Part shown: positions 37,514 through 49,117 of the stretch, piece after piece
Numbering within the stretch: position 1 is the stretch's first letter
Layout of the letters: each line of letters begins with the position of its first letter
Assembly: GCA_902729315.2 (NCBI GenBank)
Contig: LR746276.1
Coordinates: 5,902,169 to 5,966,168 of the forward strand
Source: Spirodela intermedia
Lineage: Eukaryota; Streptophyta; Magnoliopsida; Alismatales; Araceae
Length of the DNA: 64,000 nt
Reading direction: 5' to 3'
Position numbers and translations under genes: made by a program
Notes under the pieces: model-generated
Told to the model about the DNA's origin: nothing
What the model saw: the letters and a program-made list of their open reading frames with translations, nothing else
The model's database searches: none

Positions 37514-39110
37514 TCACGCCTTTCCTGCGCTCTGCAGGCTTTCCGGAGGGAGGAGGTGGCCCTTCTCCTGCAGGCATTTGACGGTGTCGTGGAGCGACTG
37601 CTTGACCGGGATGAAGGACAGGCCGAGATCCCTGAGCCCCTGGTTGGAAAACTTGAAGGGTTTCGCCCTCGGGTTGACCTCGTCCGAGCACCTGCAAAAC
37701 CATGGAGGGTGGAGGTTAAACTCTCTTCTTCGTCCTCCTACTCCTGGTTCTAGTGGATAGCAGTTCAGTCGTGGTCTTTGGAGGAGATGACGACAGATGG
37801 ACGGGGGTGGAAGTTGCAGGTCGTAGTAGGTAGCACCAAGAGGGGGACGGTGCGGTGGGTGGTGTCAAGGGGGGGGGCTCTTTTGGTTCTGGTACAATCC
37901 GAAATAGTGGCGCATGCAGAGTGGTTAGCAGATGACGTCTGGAGGAGGAAAAAAGTGAGTTCGCCCTACTAATCTTCAGCGAACTGTAGGTTTAGTCCCC
38001 TGACTGAATACAGTAATAATGGCGAGATGATCGGGAGGAAGAGGATCGTTGAAGATGAAAGGAGACTGACTGAGTAACTTACTTGGTGGGGACCGGGTAG
38101 CCGGGGAAGACATTGTCGAGGATGTCAACGACCTCTCCGCGGTGGAGAACGGACTCGGCGCAGAGGAAGCGCCGCCCCTGAGCCGACGGCGCCTCGTAGA
38201 CGAGGACGTGCGCGGCGGCGACGTCGCGCACGTCAACGTAGGCCTGGACGGAGTTGGCGTAGGTCTTCGCAGATCCAGTCAAGTACTTGAGGACGTGGAC
38301 GGTGCTGGCGTTGATGTTGGGCTGAAGCAGCGGCCCCATGACCAGTACGGGGATCACCACCGCCAACTCGATATTCTTCTCTTCGGCGTACCGCCACGCT
38401 TCCTGTTCCGCCACCGCCTTCCCGTAGCAGTACCAGTTCTTGGTGGCCTTGCAGAAATCCAGATCGCTCCAGCAGGACTCGTCGACCACCGTCTCCGGCG
38501 GCCGGTTTGGGTTCATGTTCACTGCTCCGATGGAGGACGTGAATATCACGCGCCTCGCCCCGGCCTCCGCCGCCGCCTGGATCACGTACCTCGTTCCCTG
38601 CACCGACGGATCCACCATCTTCTCCTACGAAAGAGCCAGCAACAAGCGCAAAGATCATCATCATCTTCTTATTCTTCTTCGGGCTCTGATCACGGAGCAG
38701 CATGAGATTTGGATCGACGCTTACTGGGTCGTCAGTGACGGGGGAGGCGATGTGGAAGACACCATCGCAGTCGTGGATAGCATTGCGGAGGCTGTCGTAG
38801 TCGAGGAGGTCGGCGCGGCAGAGAGTGAGCCTCTCCTTGGCACCTTCCAACTCCCTGAGATGGAAATTCTTCGGGTCGTCTGCATCTCAACAACATCATT
38901 AAACTGTGCTCACAATTCGAAAACAGATGGATAGATTCAGAAAAAAAAATCGTCATCATCTCGAAAGGATGAACCTGGGTTGCGGACGGTTCCCTTCACG
39001 GTGTAGCCCTTCTCCAGGAGGAGCTTCACGAGCCACGATGCCAGGTATCCTCCGGCGCCCGTGACGCACACCGTCTGCCCCGCAGACGCAGCGCCGGTCT
39101 CGACCGGCAT
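37514..39110 (-). CDS. CCR1: Cinnamoyl-CoA reductase (CCR1-type)
   Basis: NADPH-dependent reductase committing hydroxycinnamoyl-CoA esters to monolignols, hence lignin; cytosolic SDR-extended family. Exons: 39110-38975, 38879-38725, 38624-38083, 37691-37514; phases join to give 336 aa, normal for CCR. The start gives MPVETGAAS and then the Rossmann loop [16 protein letters not shown] (GxxGxxA at residues 18-24). KGTVRNPDDPKN follows. The catalytic set is Ser128 (FTSSIGAV), Tyr162 and Lys166 in the signature [16 protein letters not shown], the motif separating true CCRs from DFR-like proteins. The last exon, [20 protein letters not shown], was recovered by splicing, as the exon 3 frame runs into a stop just past its donor. 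A (GA)n run at 39143-39182 lies just upstream of the start, probably in the 5' UTR. It is divergent from chorismate mutase. Confidence 0.94.
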
Positions 39111-39139
39111 ACCTCCGGTGGCTGTCTGGGCTTGTGGTT

Positions 39140-39184
<45 letters not shown>

Positions 39185-40260
39185 CACACGTCGACTAGAT
39201 GCGATGAGCGACCGAGGCTTTCCTATACTCGGGAATGGGCTTTATTGAGATAGCAAGGGTCGGGACGGGGAGGGCTAACTAGGGTTAAGAAAGTGTGGTT
39301 GTTGGGACTTAACCATGGTCAAGCTGGTTCCGTGGTTAGTCAGTCATGGCTGCCAGCTCTGCGGTCCTTCTCATCCCACCACCCAGGCTCGGTAGGAGAA
39401 AATTAGAGAAAGACCCCTGCTAACTCTGACGAATAGCCAATCACCCAGGTAACGATGATTGGCTGCACTACTTACCTTCTTTGGGAATATTACAACCTTG
39501 CCCCCAGTAAAAGAGTCAAAAGTATCAGACATCCACAGTTCTCTCTGCTCATGAGAGCCCGACACGTCAGCGAGCCACCCACGCCAATGGGGCACGAGTA
39601 ATGCTAATCATCGTACGTTGGGCCTCATCTGCAGAGATTTGTTCTTAGACGAGTTGAACTGACGGAGAGAGAGGGAGTGGAGGTGGAGGTGGAGGGGGGC
39701 TGGGGAAGTACCCAGATGATGTTACAAACAAAAATTCATTTTTTCTTGGGGCGGAGGACCCAGATGATATTATAAAAAGGTAGTTTTCTTTTGGGGCCTT
39801 GAGGGTCTGGAGGTGAGAGAGAGAGAGAGAGAGAGAGGGCGTCAGCGAAGGACCGAGATGATTTCACAGGAAAAATGGTTTATTTTTGTGGATGGAGTGT
39901 CTGAACGGCATCGGGGGTGAGGTCGGGCCGAGCTGATTCCACGAGCCCCGTGCCTGACCAGGACCGTGGATATTCTGGTCAAACATTGAGTCTGAGGTCA
40001 ACGAAAGAGCCGTACACAGCTGTCAAGATCGACTGAGGGTGACCCATTCACGTGTATTCAATTTATTCTTCCAAGTGACCAACGAGAGAGGGCACCGTGA
40101 TGTGAACGCAGCGGCGACCTTACTTCCTCCTCCGTGCGCCACCAGACCGCCGCCGCTACTGTCGCCCTCCGGCGAGGCTTAGAAAGGAGCCCTCCCCCGC
40201 CGGCTCCGCCATGGAAAACTCGCCCTCCTCACCGAGGTCCCCTCCTCCGTCGCCGTCCCG
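39111..40260. promoter_or_regulatory. Divergent promoter region between CCR and chorismate mutase
   Basis: A 1.15-kb region between the two start codons. It contains (GA)n tracts at 39143-39182 and 39812-39838. I found no perfect MYB AC element (ACCWACC), the usual lignin-gene signal; CCAACC-like fragments occur near 39130. An out-of-frame ATG at 40211 in an excellent initiation context (CCGCCATGG) precedes the chorismate mutase start. Confidence 0.5.
39143..39182. repeat. (GA)n microsatellite just upstream of CCR
   Basis: About 20 GA repeats; (CT)n on the CCR coding strand. It starts 33 bp upstream of the CCR start codon, so it is probably in the leader. Confidence 0.9.
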
Positions 40261-41482
40261 ATGGCTCCGCCCTACCCACCTTCCGCCGCCGCCGCCGCCG
40301 CCGCCCGGCTCCTCCTCTTCTCCGTCCTCATCGCCGCCTCCTTCTCTTGCAGCGCCGCCGCCGCCGGCGATGTTCCCCGGGCGTTAACCCTGGATTCCGT
40401 GAGAGAGTCCCTCATCCGGCAGGAGGACTCCATCGTCTTCTCCCTCCTCGAGAGGGCGATGCACCGGCGCAACTCCGCCGCCTACGACTCTTCATTCCTC
40501 CCACCGGCGTCCCTCGCCGAGTTCTTTGTCCGCCAGTCTGAGATCATCTCCGCCAAGGTTGGCCACCCCCCTCCACCTCCCACCAAAAAACCCTAATCCA
40601 AGTCCTCACTGTTACTGTAATTTTTTCCCAAAATCTGGCAGGCAGGGAGATATCTGAACCCAGAGGAAGTGCCCTTCTTCCCCGATTATCTTCCAGAGCC
40701 GCTGGTTCATCCGCACAGCCCCCCGCAGGTGGGATCGCCTCCTACTCGTCCGCCATGGAATTTGAGGTGTGCTAATTTCCCAGACATCTCTAGGTTCTTC
40801 TACACCCCGCATCCGCCACAGTGAATGTGAGCAAGGAGATATGGAGGATCTACACCAGAGAGATGGTCGCGCTGTTCACGGAGGAGGGTGACGACGGTGA
40901 CCATGGATCCACTGTGGCGAGCGATCTGGTGCTCTTGCAGGTAAGATCACAGGGAAATGCGATGAAAATGTATAAGATTTTGTGTCGGAAACCATGGTCA
41001 ACCGCGGAAAAATGTGGTCGATCCTGAGCAGGCTCTGTCGAGGAGAATCCATTATGGGAGGTTTGTGGCAGAAGTCAAGTTCAGAGATGCGCCGGATGAC
41101 TACATCCCCCTCATAAAGTCAAAGGTCGTTGACAATAGATCCCTACTTACGCACAAGCTGCTTTCGATTCGGGTCTATTCCATAGAACAATTTCCCCCCT
41201 TCTTTTTTACTGACATGTTTTTATATTTTGCAGGATCGGGTTGGGCTGATGGAGCTGTTGACTTTTGCGGACGTGGAGGAGTCAGTCAAGAGAAGGGTGG
41301 AGAAGAAAGCCATGCTCTTTGGGCAGAACGTCACTCTAGATGACAAGGCTGGGAGGAACAACACAGGCGGCAGAGGCAAGTACAAGGTTGACCCGGAGGT
41401 CGCCGCCCGGATCTATGGAGAGTGGGTTATCCCTCTGACCAAGCTCGTTCAGGTCGAGTACCTCCTTCGACGGCTCCATTGA
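40261..41482 (+). CDS. CM2: Chorismate mutase (CM2-like), possible secretory signal
   Basis: AroQ-class enzyme converting chorismate to prephenate, the branch to Phe and Tyr. Exons 40261-40557, 40642-40728, 40794-40940, 41032-41124 and 41234-41482 give 290 aa in phase. Family motifs run in order: LTLDSVRESLIRQEDSIVFS, AGRYLNPEEVPFFPDYLPEP, INVS-type KEIW, QALSRRIHYGRFVAEVKFRD and the C-terminal YGEWVIPLTKLVQVEYLLRR. SRRIHYGRFVAEVKFRDAP resembles the non-plastid CM2 type more than plastid CM1/CM3. The first 36 residues differ from both: an Ala/Leu hydrophobic stretch (ARLLLFSVLIAASFSCSAAA) that reads like an ER signal peptide, not a Ser-rich plastid transit peptide. No downstream Met precedes the conserved core, so this start is supported. 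It is divergent from CCR and convergent with the PLD-like gene. Confidence 0.92.
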
Positions 41483-41712
41483 GCACCAGTCCACCCGGAT
41501 CTGTGGAGATGAGCTACCCGCCTAACCGGTTCTCCTAACGATCCGATTTCCTTTCTCTAGCTGGGATCTGATCAGTTGGTTGGCTATCGACTAAAAGCCC
41601 CATGACGACTCTCTAAATAATTTTTCGGAGAATATAGAATGACAAAACTCATGTTTTCGAACGGGTTACCCAAATCAGGATTCCTAGGGCATCCTGGTTC
41701 ACAAGCTCATAG

Positions 41713-41795
<83 letters not shown>

Positions 41796-41973
41796 TGCAC
41801 CTTGTAATGAAGGGAGGAGGCCTTTGGTTAGCCGATAGTACCCGGATGGATGGCCACTCCCGATTCATCCGCTGGCCTGAGGAAAGAAAAGCATAACTAG
41901 CCACATACACACTGTTGGCTCTAAATGAAATTCTTTGCAAGCAGGTCAGAAAGCTCCATTAATGGCGTACTGT
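41483..41973. repeat. Convergent spacer with long (GA)n tract
   Basis: The 3' ends of chorismate mutase and the PLD-like gene are 491 bp apart. A (GA)n microsatellite fills about 41711-41793 (roughly 37 repeats after a GATA-type start). The rest is presumably the two 3' UTRs. Confidence 0.9.
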
Positions 41974-44900
41974 TCATGACGCGGCCTTCAGCGGCTGGAC
42001 ATTCTTGGCGTACGGAGAATTCCAATCGGCATCGAAGATTCTTTGCAGCTGCGAAACCAGGGAAGGATGGTAGGTTCCGAAGCTGACCCCCGCCGTTGAA
42101 TAGAAGTAATCCCACACGAGATTGCTGGTTCCAATGTGGGCCCTCTCGTGGCTAACGGCGTACTTGCCGTGGTTGACCCGAGTGTACCCCGGGTATACAT
42201 TTCCAGTGGCCTTTCCCTTCTTCAAGGCAGGGCCGGTCGCGTTGAATCCGGGCACGGCGTAGTACTTGATCTGCACCTTGCCGCCGCATTTGTTGCGCTT
42301 GGAGGAGGAGCACAGGATGTTAGAGTACAAGAGAGACTTCAGATACTGGTCGGTGTTCTCAATGAAGTGCGCCCAGTAGGCGACTAGTATTCTCACGGTT
42401 GCTTTCTTGGAGAAGACGACCTGGCGGGCAAGAAATATTTCCATGGTCAGCCATTAATGGAAGCCATCTGCAGCATGAGTGGAAGAGAGAGAGAGAAAGC
42501 TTGGGGATAGGGAAGCTCAAACCTCGGAGACGGCGGAAGATAGAGAGGACCAAAAGATGGTTTGCGTTGCGTACTGTGACTGTCCGAGCCAGTCCATGGA
42601 GCTGATTCTCACAGTTCCTTTGAACTTGACGGATTTAATGGTGTCCACCCAGCCCTGTTCATCAGCCTGAAATCTACCGAATGACAGCTGCAGAGAAGGA
42701 GAAAGAGAACGAGCATTGATTTAATGATGTCGAAGATTAGCAACTTTCAGATAATTAATTAAATAATGACGTCAAGAAATAATTCAGATTCCATATAAAT
42801 AAACGAGAAGTCACGAAGAAATAAAATCAAAAGAAAAGAAAAGAAAAATTGTGCGATAACCGAGCCTTCAGAAGAATAAAATTAACATCAAGGAAGTTAC
42901 CTCCGGTGGTGCAAATGAAAGATAGCTGAGAGAACTCTTAAAGTCAGACATGTTGTAATCAGATACGTTGTGTCCAGGTGTCTCAATTGGAACATGGAAC
43001 ATGGAAGGATCCGACAAAAATGGATAGCCTGCTACGTGGGGAACCTCGATATAATGAGGGAGAAGTGATCTGACAATGAATTATAGTTAAAGAGTATCAG
43101 GGAAATGTCAAACTAGTATGCATAATTGGACTCTCAAACAAAAGGATAATCGAGCTTTTTATTGATGGCAAGTGAGAAGCATAAAAAACCAATTTACAGC
43201 GTGACATCCATGAAATACAAGTGGAAGGAGTATAGTTGAATAGAATTTTCAAAATTATATTCAATAATTCTCAGTAACAACTCGACCGGCGAGGGAAAGA
43301 GAATTATTAGTATAGATCAGTATAATTCGCATAGATAGATCATTATAATTAGTTTAATGACGTATGCACTTAGAAAGATGTGTACGTAGGCGTGGATTAG
43401 ACCTAAAAAATTATTGTCAAATTAGAGTCTGCAGAATTGATTTGACTCTTCTCTGAATCAGATTCTGAACTCTCTGAGTTGAACACAGTCCTCCAATTGG
43501 TAGATCAAAGAGCCGTACCAAATGTGAATCAGGGCAATGATCAAGCTCCCATTGTTAGATCAAAGAGTCGTACCATGTATGAATCAGGCCAATGATCATA
43601 TTCATATGTGTCGAATTTCTTTCACTTCCTCTGGATCCTCAAGGCAAAAAACCTTCTCATGTAGAGAGAGATAAAGGAACTTCTATTCAATTCATAAGAG
43701 AGGTTTGGTATTTATATCAAACCCTTTGTGGAAGGTTCTGGACATGTGAGCCTTACACACACTAAGAAGAAAATGGACGCCAAGACAGTCACATGAGTCA
43801 CTAAGACAGTCACATGACACACCAAGACAGAATATTTTGGCACTCCCCCTCAAGTTGATAAATGGATATTATCTATTCCCAACTCGAAATCATTTGTTGC
43901 AGTTGAATGTCAGAAACCCCCTTTGTCAGCAAATATGAGAATTGATTTTTAGTTGAGATATAGGGTACAAAGCACATTTATCCCCATTTTTTTGTTGATA
44001 AAGTGGTGGTCAATCTCTGCATGTTTTGTGCGATCATGTCGTATTGAATTATGCACAAGATTGATTCCAGATTTTTTATTACAATAAAGTTTCATAAGAT
44101 TCACAGGAGAAATCTTCAGTTCAGTTAATAAGATCTTCACCTAGAACAGCTCGCATATCTCTTGAGCAAGTGCTCTGATTTCTGCCTCAGCACTTGAGTG
44201 AGCACCAACAGTTTGTTTTTTTCTGCACCAAGTAACCAAATTACCTCTTAGAAATCTAAAAAGACCAGAGGTTGATCGGTGATATTAAAGAGAACCAGCA
44301 TAACCTACATTTTTATACATTTCAAGCTCAACTTTACCACTACACTTCTAAGACGTTTTCAAAGAGTGTCCTTCAAATACCATAGCACCCCGATGTGCAT
44401 CATGTAGCTGTGATTCCTATGGTTTATGCATGAACTGACTTAAAAGACCAAAATCAAAAGAAATATCAGGTCTGGTATGTGTGAGATATACTAACCATCC
44501 AATAAGACATTGATACATTTATTTGTCAACAGATTTCTCATCCTCAACCAGACATGATTTGTGATTAGGTCTGAGAGGAGTGCTGGCTAGTTTGCAAGCA
44601 GGTTTTTCAGCATCCTTCAAGAGATCTGTTACATATTTTCGCTGAAATATAAATATACATTTGGAGGAATGAGCCACTTCAATACCCAAGAAGTATACAA
44701 GGTGGCCCAGATTGCCAGGTGACCTTCTTATTGCCCTTATAAGACCTCCTCAAGCCTGTACCAAACAACCCTTATGTCCTTCAGCCCCTTTTCTCACTAA
44801 TCACAAAATTAATCTCATCTACAGATCATTTCTTGCTACCCTGGATGATACTACAATTCCAGCTAATGTATCTGAAGCTCAGATACCATGTCGAATTTCC

Positions 44901-47900
44901 TTCACTTCCTCTGGATCCTCGAGGTAAAAAACCTTCTCGTGTAGAGGGAGGGAAAGGAACTTCTATTCAAGATAAGGGAAATATTTTATTAAATGAATTC
45001 GCAAAGCTCTAGTATTCATACCAGACCCCTTATGGAGGGTTCTGGACATGTGAACCTTACACACACTAAGAAGAAAACAGAAACTAAGGCAATCACATTA
45101 GTCACTAAGATAGTCACGTGACACACAAGCAAAGTATTTTAATAATATGAGATTCTTACAATATTGCACAAGTCATTACACTAAGTCTCAAGTAAATTTG
45201 ACCCCAGTCATATTGGATCAGGTAAACTTCTGAAGGAGAAATAAACGTTCAAAAATAAAAAAAACTCATGAAAGTTTGAAAGACATATTTCGTAAGTGTT
45301 TTAAAAAAAACTCAAAACATACAAATATCTTTAATAGAAACTTTTTGGAAATTTAGGATTCTTTTATTGTTCAAAATAATTCTCACATGGATTCTTTGTA
45401 CCTAAAAGCATCCAAAAGTGAGTAAGCAATTGTCTATCCAATATGACTGAAGCAGCTTCTTCAATGACTTCAATATCATACAGAATAGATTATGACTAGA
45501 GATGTTCAAGAATCCATGGAATCAATGGAAATTGCTGATCTCAGAGAGAAAATATCACCTATGAAATTACTGACATTATTATTTTACATTTTTCCTCAAA
45601 AAGAAAAAGAATCATCGAGTAGATTATTAATCAAGATGGCAGCAATTGACATATATACTGGCAGATGTTCAAAGGGCCAGAGCATTATAGTCAGTATCAT
45701 ATCGCTTGTCCGATCTATCTTGTACATCTTTATATTTAATCAAAGATGTTTTGCCACCACAATGTCACTAAACATTAAAAATGAACGTAGGGCTGATGTT
45801 GTAAGATCACTGGAGAAGCGGAGCATTCAATGCCACTTTATCTATAGATAGTTCACTACCTCTATAGTTCAACACAACAAGACTGATTCATACATGAACC
45901 ACTGAAAAGAGGCAGGGAAAAATAAAATATATTGCTTTTCATGATAAGGATCTCATTTAAATAAGGGAAAGATCTCCAGTCTTCGCCAATGCTTCCCCTT
46001 GCTAAACGCTCAGGCTTAAGAAGCCCTCCATAATGCCTTATGAGAACTTATGCTAGGTGAGAGGCAAAAAAGCGGTTGTGTCTGATATGGCATTTCTTTT
46101 ATTCAAGAAAAAATATCTAATAGAGTCAGAGAGTAGCTAACTGCTGATCATGTGGTTTTGTCAAACCCGAAGATAAAATCATTTGATAAAAGCGATGTAA
46201 ACACTGAAATTTCTATGGACCATACCTGCACCTCTCCTTGTGATCGACAAAATGTGACCAGCAGGGCACTTTTCTTTGAGCTTGCCATTGTTCATCCCAC
46301 ACTGTTTTTGTGTAAGCCGATGAGTTAAGAGAAGAAAGGCTCCACAGATTGTTGAAGTACTTTGTTACTTTTTCGACAATACTTGGACAATCAGTAAGAT
46401 AAATGCCAACCTCTTTAACCTAGATGAGAAATACAAAATTAGGCAACAGCAAATAGGATAACAGGCAAACGAAATAGACGAACAATGAAAGATAGGAGGT
46501 ATATTTCACAGATGTCAATTAATATGCTTTGATCTGAATAATTTACGTTCGAGAAACAATTTAACCTCCACATGTCTTGTTGACATTCCCACAGACAAAG
46601 CATCAAATATACCTTATAGATTGAAAATTAATTGCTAGATTATCCTCGTGGATATTCTAATTTAAGCGATTTAGATAACTCTTATTAAATGACCATCTTT
46701 TAATCATAAGTAGCACATAGCAGAAAACGTCCATGCTTCATAGCAGGCGTCCACCATCAGAGACAGGATAACCTATTGAAGAACGAAGGTACTAACTTAT
46801 GTATAAATTTCTAGAATTCATCGTGAATTTTCTATACAGTAGTATCTGCACACTTGTTCCTCTTATCTGATAGCACTCACTAATAATAAATTAAGCAGAT
46901 AAAGATTGCAAGACTTAGTACCTTTAAAAACGTGTCCAGGCTTTGTGCAATGAATGAAATAAACATGTAATTTATTATAAACTGAAGGAATCATGCTTTG
47001 TGCAATGAATGCAATGACTCCAAGTTGAAACACACATTGGCAGAGATGTAACGGATGAAGACAAGTACATCCAATACGGTATTTTTCAAGCATCAACCAC
47101 AGAGCTTCATACTTCAACGAAAGTGGCACCCTTCACGGAATCGTTTGCAAAGAGATTTTTCTTTTCACAATATCCTTGATGCAATCAATCTGAGAGGATT
47201 CTTATTCCAAGATTATAACTACAGAAGAACTTCAGGTTTGCTAAAATTAAATCCCAAAGCTTCTCAAATTTCCGAAAATACAATCCCCTGATGATTAGAA
47301 AATGTTTTTAACTTGTGTTTACATTAGGGGAACAAACGTTGCCTCCCTAAGCTGTAATTGCGTCTGTGAACATCTAAAGGTGAACCTTAGAAGTGATGCA
47401 ACAATGTTAAGGAATCTATCAAAATCCCTCAGACGAATGGACCACCAGCCAATCTTAGAAATGAAAACACTCAAAATACAAGAACGTAAACACTTGACCA
47501 CTGAGTCTAAAATTGCCTAACAATTACTTCTCGGTATCTAGGTAAGCCACATCCAAAAAAACAGACCGAAAGGAAATTCTGAGCAGATATTCCATTCCTA
47601 TGTATTATTCCTGTTTAGGTCAACACCTGGAACACAAATCACGGTATCTTCAAGCTAGCTCTCCTCGGAAACTTTTGAGAAAAAAGACCACAGAAGAATA
47701 AGAATAATCACTCGGCATTCACTCAGCGTATGCTTCTGAAGAAAATTACTTTATTTTCTTGGATTAGATCACTGCTAAATCAAATTCATACCTGCGTAAG
47801 AGATTTCCAATCGTTGTTGGCTGACCCAATGTAGACGCTTCTCCCATCCGATATCCAAACTTTCGCATGGACAATGCCCGATCCCCACCAATCGCCAAGA

Positions 47901-48626
47901 AGTAAGGTCACGTTCTGCACGTTCGGCTTCCCTGCCGCAAGATCGGACGACTCGTCGACATAATCCGGATAGACACCGGAGTGCTGCACGATCCTGTGGC
48001 GCATTAGATCGTTTTAGACAACAATGCAACATAAACCTACTTCTTCTACAAACATCTCAGAAAAGGTATGAGGAGAAGGTCCATCGATTGCCTGATGTTC
48101 ACCATCCGATCGGCTGCATTCTCAAGGGACTTGTATACTTCCCGCCCCGTGCCAGCACCGAATCTCTCCATGTCGGCTTCGGAGTAGCCATAGTCTCCTG
48201 AACGAGGATTGAGTGGCTGCGCCACCAGCTGCCAATACTGCGCGATAATGTCTAGGCTCTTGGAGGAGTTCCCCGCCAACCACCGGAGCACGTCTCCTGC
48301 GCTCCCTCAGAGATTCCCCGGCATCAACGACCGGCAGCATAGATTGTCATTATCGGGAGACACGCGACTACTGTAATCGAAACTTGAACGCCAAGTACTA
48401 CATATGAAGGTCAACGCTCTTGCGATTTTCCCATACCGGTGGACAGGACGCCGTCGACGCGCGCAAGTCGGGGCATGTCTGTGGGGATGGACTGCACCAG
48501 CCATGCCTTACACGAGGAATGTGAAGACGACGACGATGAGGAGGCCAAGACGGAAAAAGGAATCAACAGAGCAGACAAGAAGAATACGCAGATCACTCTG
48601 CCGCCGTTACTCGCCGCAGCCATCAT
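41974..48626 (-). CDS. Phospholipase-D-fold protein, PLD3/PLD4 family
   Basis: Seven exons: 48626-48437, 48296-48092, 47993-47792, 46419-46226, 43069-42901, 42687-42523 and 42420-41974, giving 523 aa. The N-terminus has a hydrophobic signal or anchor ([18 protein letters not shown]) and a Ser run. The first HKD motif is [19 protein letters not shown] (His174, Lys176, Asp181). The second is [18 protein letters not shown] (His459, Lys461), followed by the family tail [17 protein letters not shown]. The two HKD motifs, size and tail match the animal PLD3/PLD4 family, now known as lysosomal 5'-3' exonucleases, rather than C2-domain plant PLDs; the plant function is not known to me. Odd points: the exon 2 donor is GC, the HKD2 acidic residue is displaced, and the fourth intron carries a Copia element. 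A secretory or vacuolar location is inferred from the N-terminus. Confidence 0.88.
43501..43600. repeat. Tandem duplication, period 55 bp, beside the Copia element
   Basis: Two diverged copies of a 55-bp unit starting tagatcaaagag at 43501 and 43556. They lie within intron 4 of the PLD-like gene and end right at the left target site of the Copia element. Confidence 0.85.
43609..43842 (-). repeat. 3' LTR of the Copia element
   Basis: 234 bp, begins TGTCGAA on the plus strand and ends tattttggca; matches the copy at 44889-45144 with mismatches and a deletion. Confidence 0.9.
44889..45144 (-). repeat. 5' LTR of the Copia element
   Basis: 256 bp, begins TGTCGAA on the plus strand and ends tattttaata, followed by target duplication ATATG. 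It has extra sequence around 44970-45020 relative to the other LTR. Confidence 0.9.
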
Positions 48627-48801
48627 CTCTCACACTCTCTCTCAGCCCCCCTCCCCCCGCGACTCTGGATCCCTTCAGCTTTCCCGCGAGGAAGAAGATG
48701 GCTCTGGCGAGAACCCTAGCGATCCTCGAGACGTCACCGTGGAAATCTCCGCGTCGTCCTCTCCATTGCCGCTTCCGACTCCGTGGAGGAGAGAGGTACA
48801 C

Positions 48802-48853
<52 letters not shown>

Positions 48854-49117
48854 CGCTGAGTTACTGTGGTCAGATTTCTTAGTGGTTTTCGGATACTCAG
48901 TAACGGTCTAACGGATTCCTCTGGAATCGTGCCCGATAATATATCTTTATTTTCTCACTTTTTAATTATTTCTCTCCGACGGGCGGGAAAACTGGTTCTT
49001 CGAGTGTATATATTGCAGTACAAGAGAAAGAAGAGAGAGAGATAGAGAGGCGGTGAAGATCAGACCAGAGCTTCGGCGTCGATCTCCCATCCTTCCATCC
49101 CCCTCGTGCCCACTCTG
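48627..49117. promoter_or_regulatory. Upstream region of the PLD-like gene with (CT)n tract
   Basis: Contains (CT)n at 48804-48850, i.e. (GA)n on the coding strand of the PLD-like gene, and short GA runs near 49021-49049. Probably a shared promoter if the small plus-strand ORF at 49118 is real. Confidence 0.5.

Larger units (their letters stand above)
43609..45144 (-). mobile_element. Decayed Copia LTR retrotransposon in PLD-like intron 4
   Basis: A 1.5-kb element in the same orientation as its host gene. LTRs are at 44889-45144 (5') and 43609-43842 (3'). Next to the 5' LTR, read on the minus strand, lies TGGTATCTGAGC, close to the usual Copia primer site TGGTATCAGAGC for tRNA-iMet. A purine tract CTTGAGGGGGAG precedes the 3' LTR. 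Target duplication ATATG is at 43604-43608 and 45145-45149. The interior keeps only the end of pol: minus-strand fragments read [27 protein letters not shown] and the RNase H part [17 protein letters not shown], with stops and frame breaks. gag, protease, integrase and most of reverse transcriptase are missing, so it cannot move itself. The LTRs differ by many substitutions and an indel, so the insertion is old. Confidence 0.93.

Noticed and set aside
38233-38850. Longer CCR-strand frame running through the exon 2 donor
   Set aside because: It continues into intron sequence; spliced frame restores the CCR motifs [10 protein letters not shown] and KNWYCYGK.
39111-40260. Lignin-type MYB AC elements in the CCR promoter
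   Set aside because: Only CCAACC-like fragments; no full ACCWACC seen by eye on either strand.
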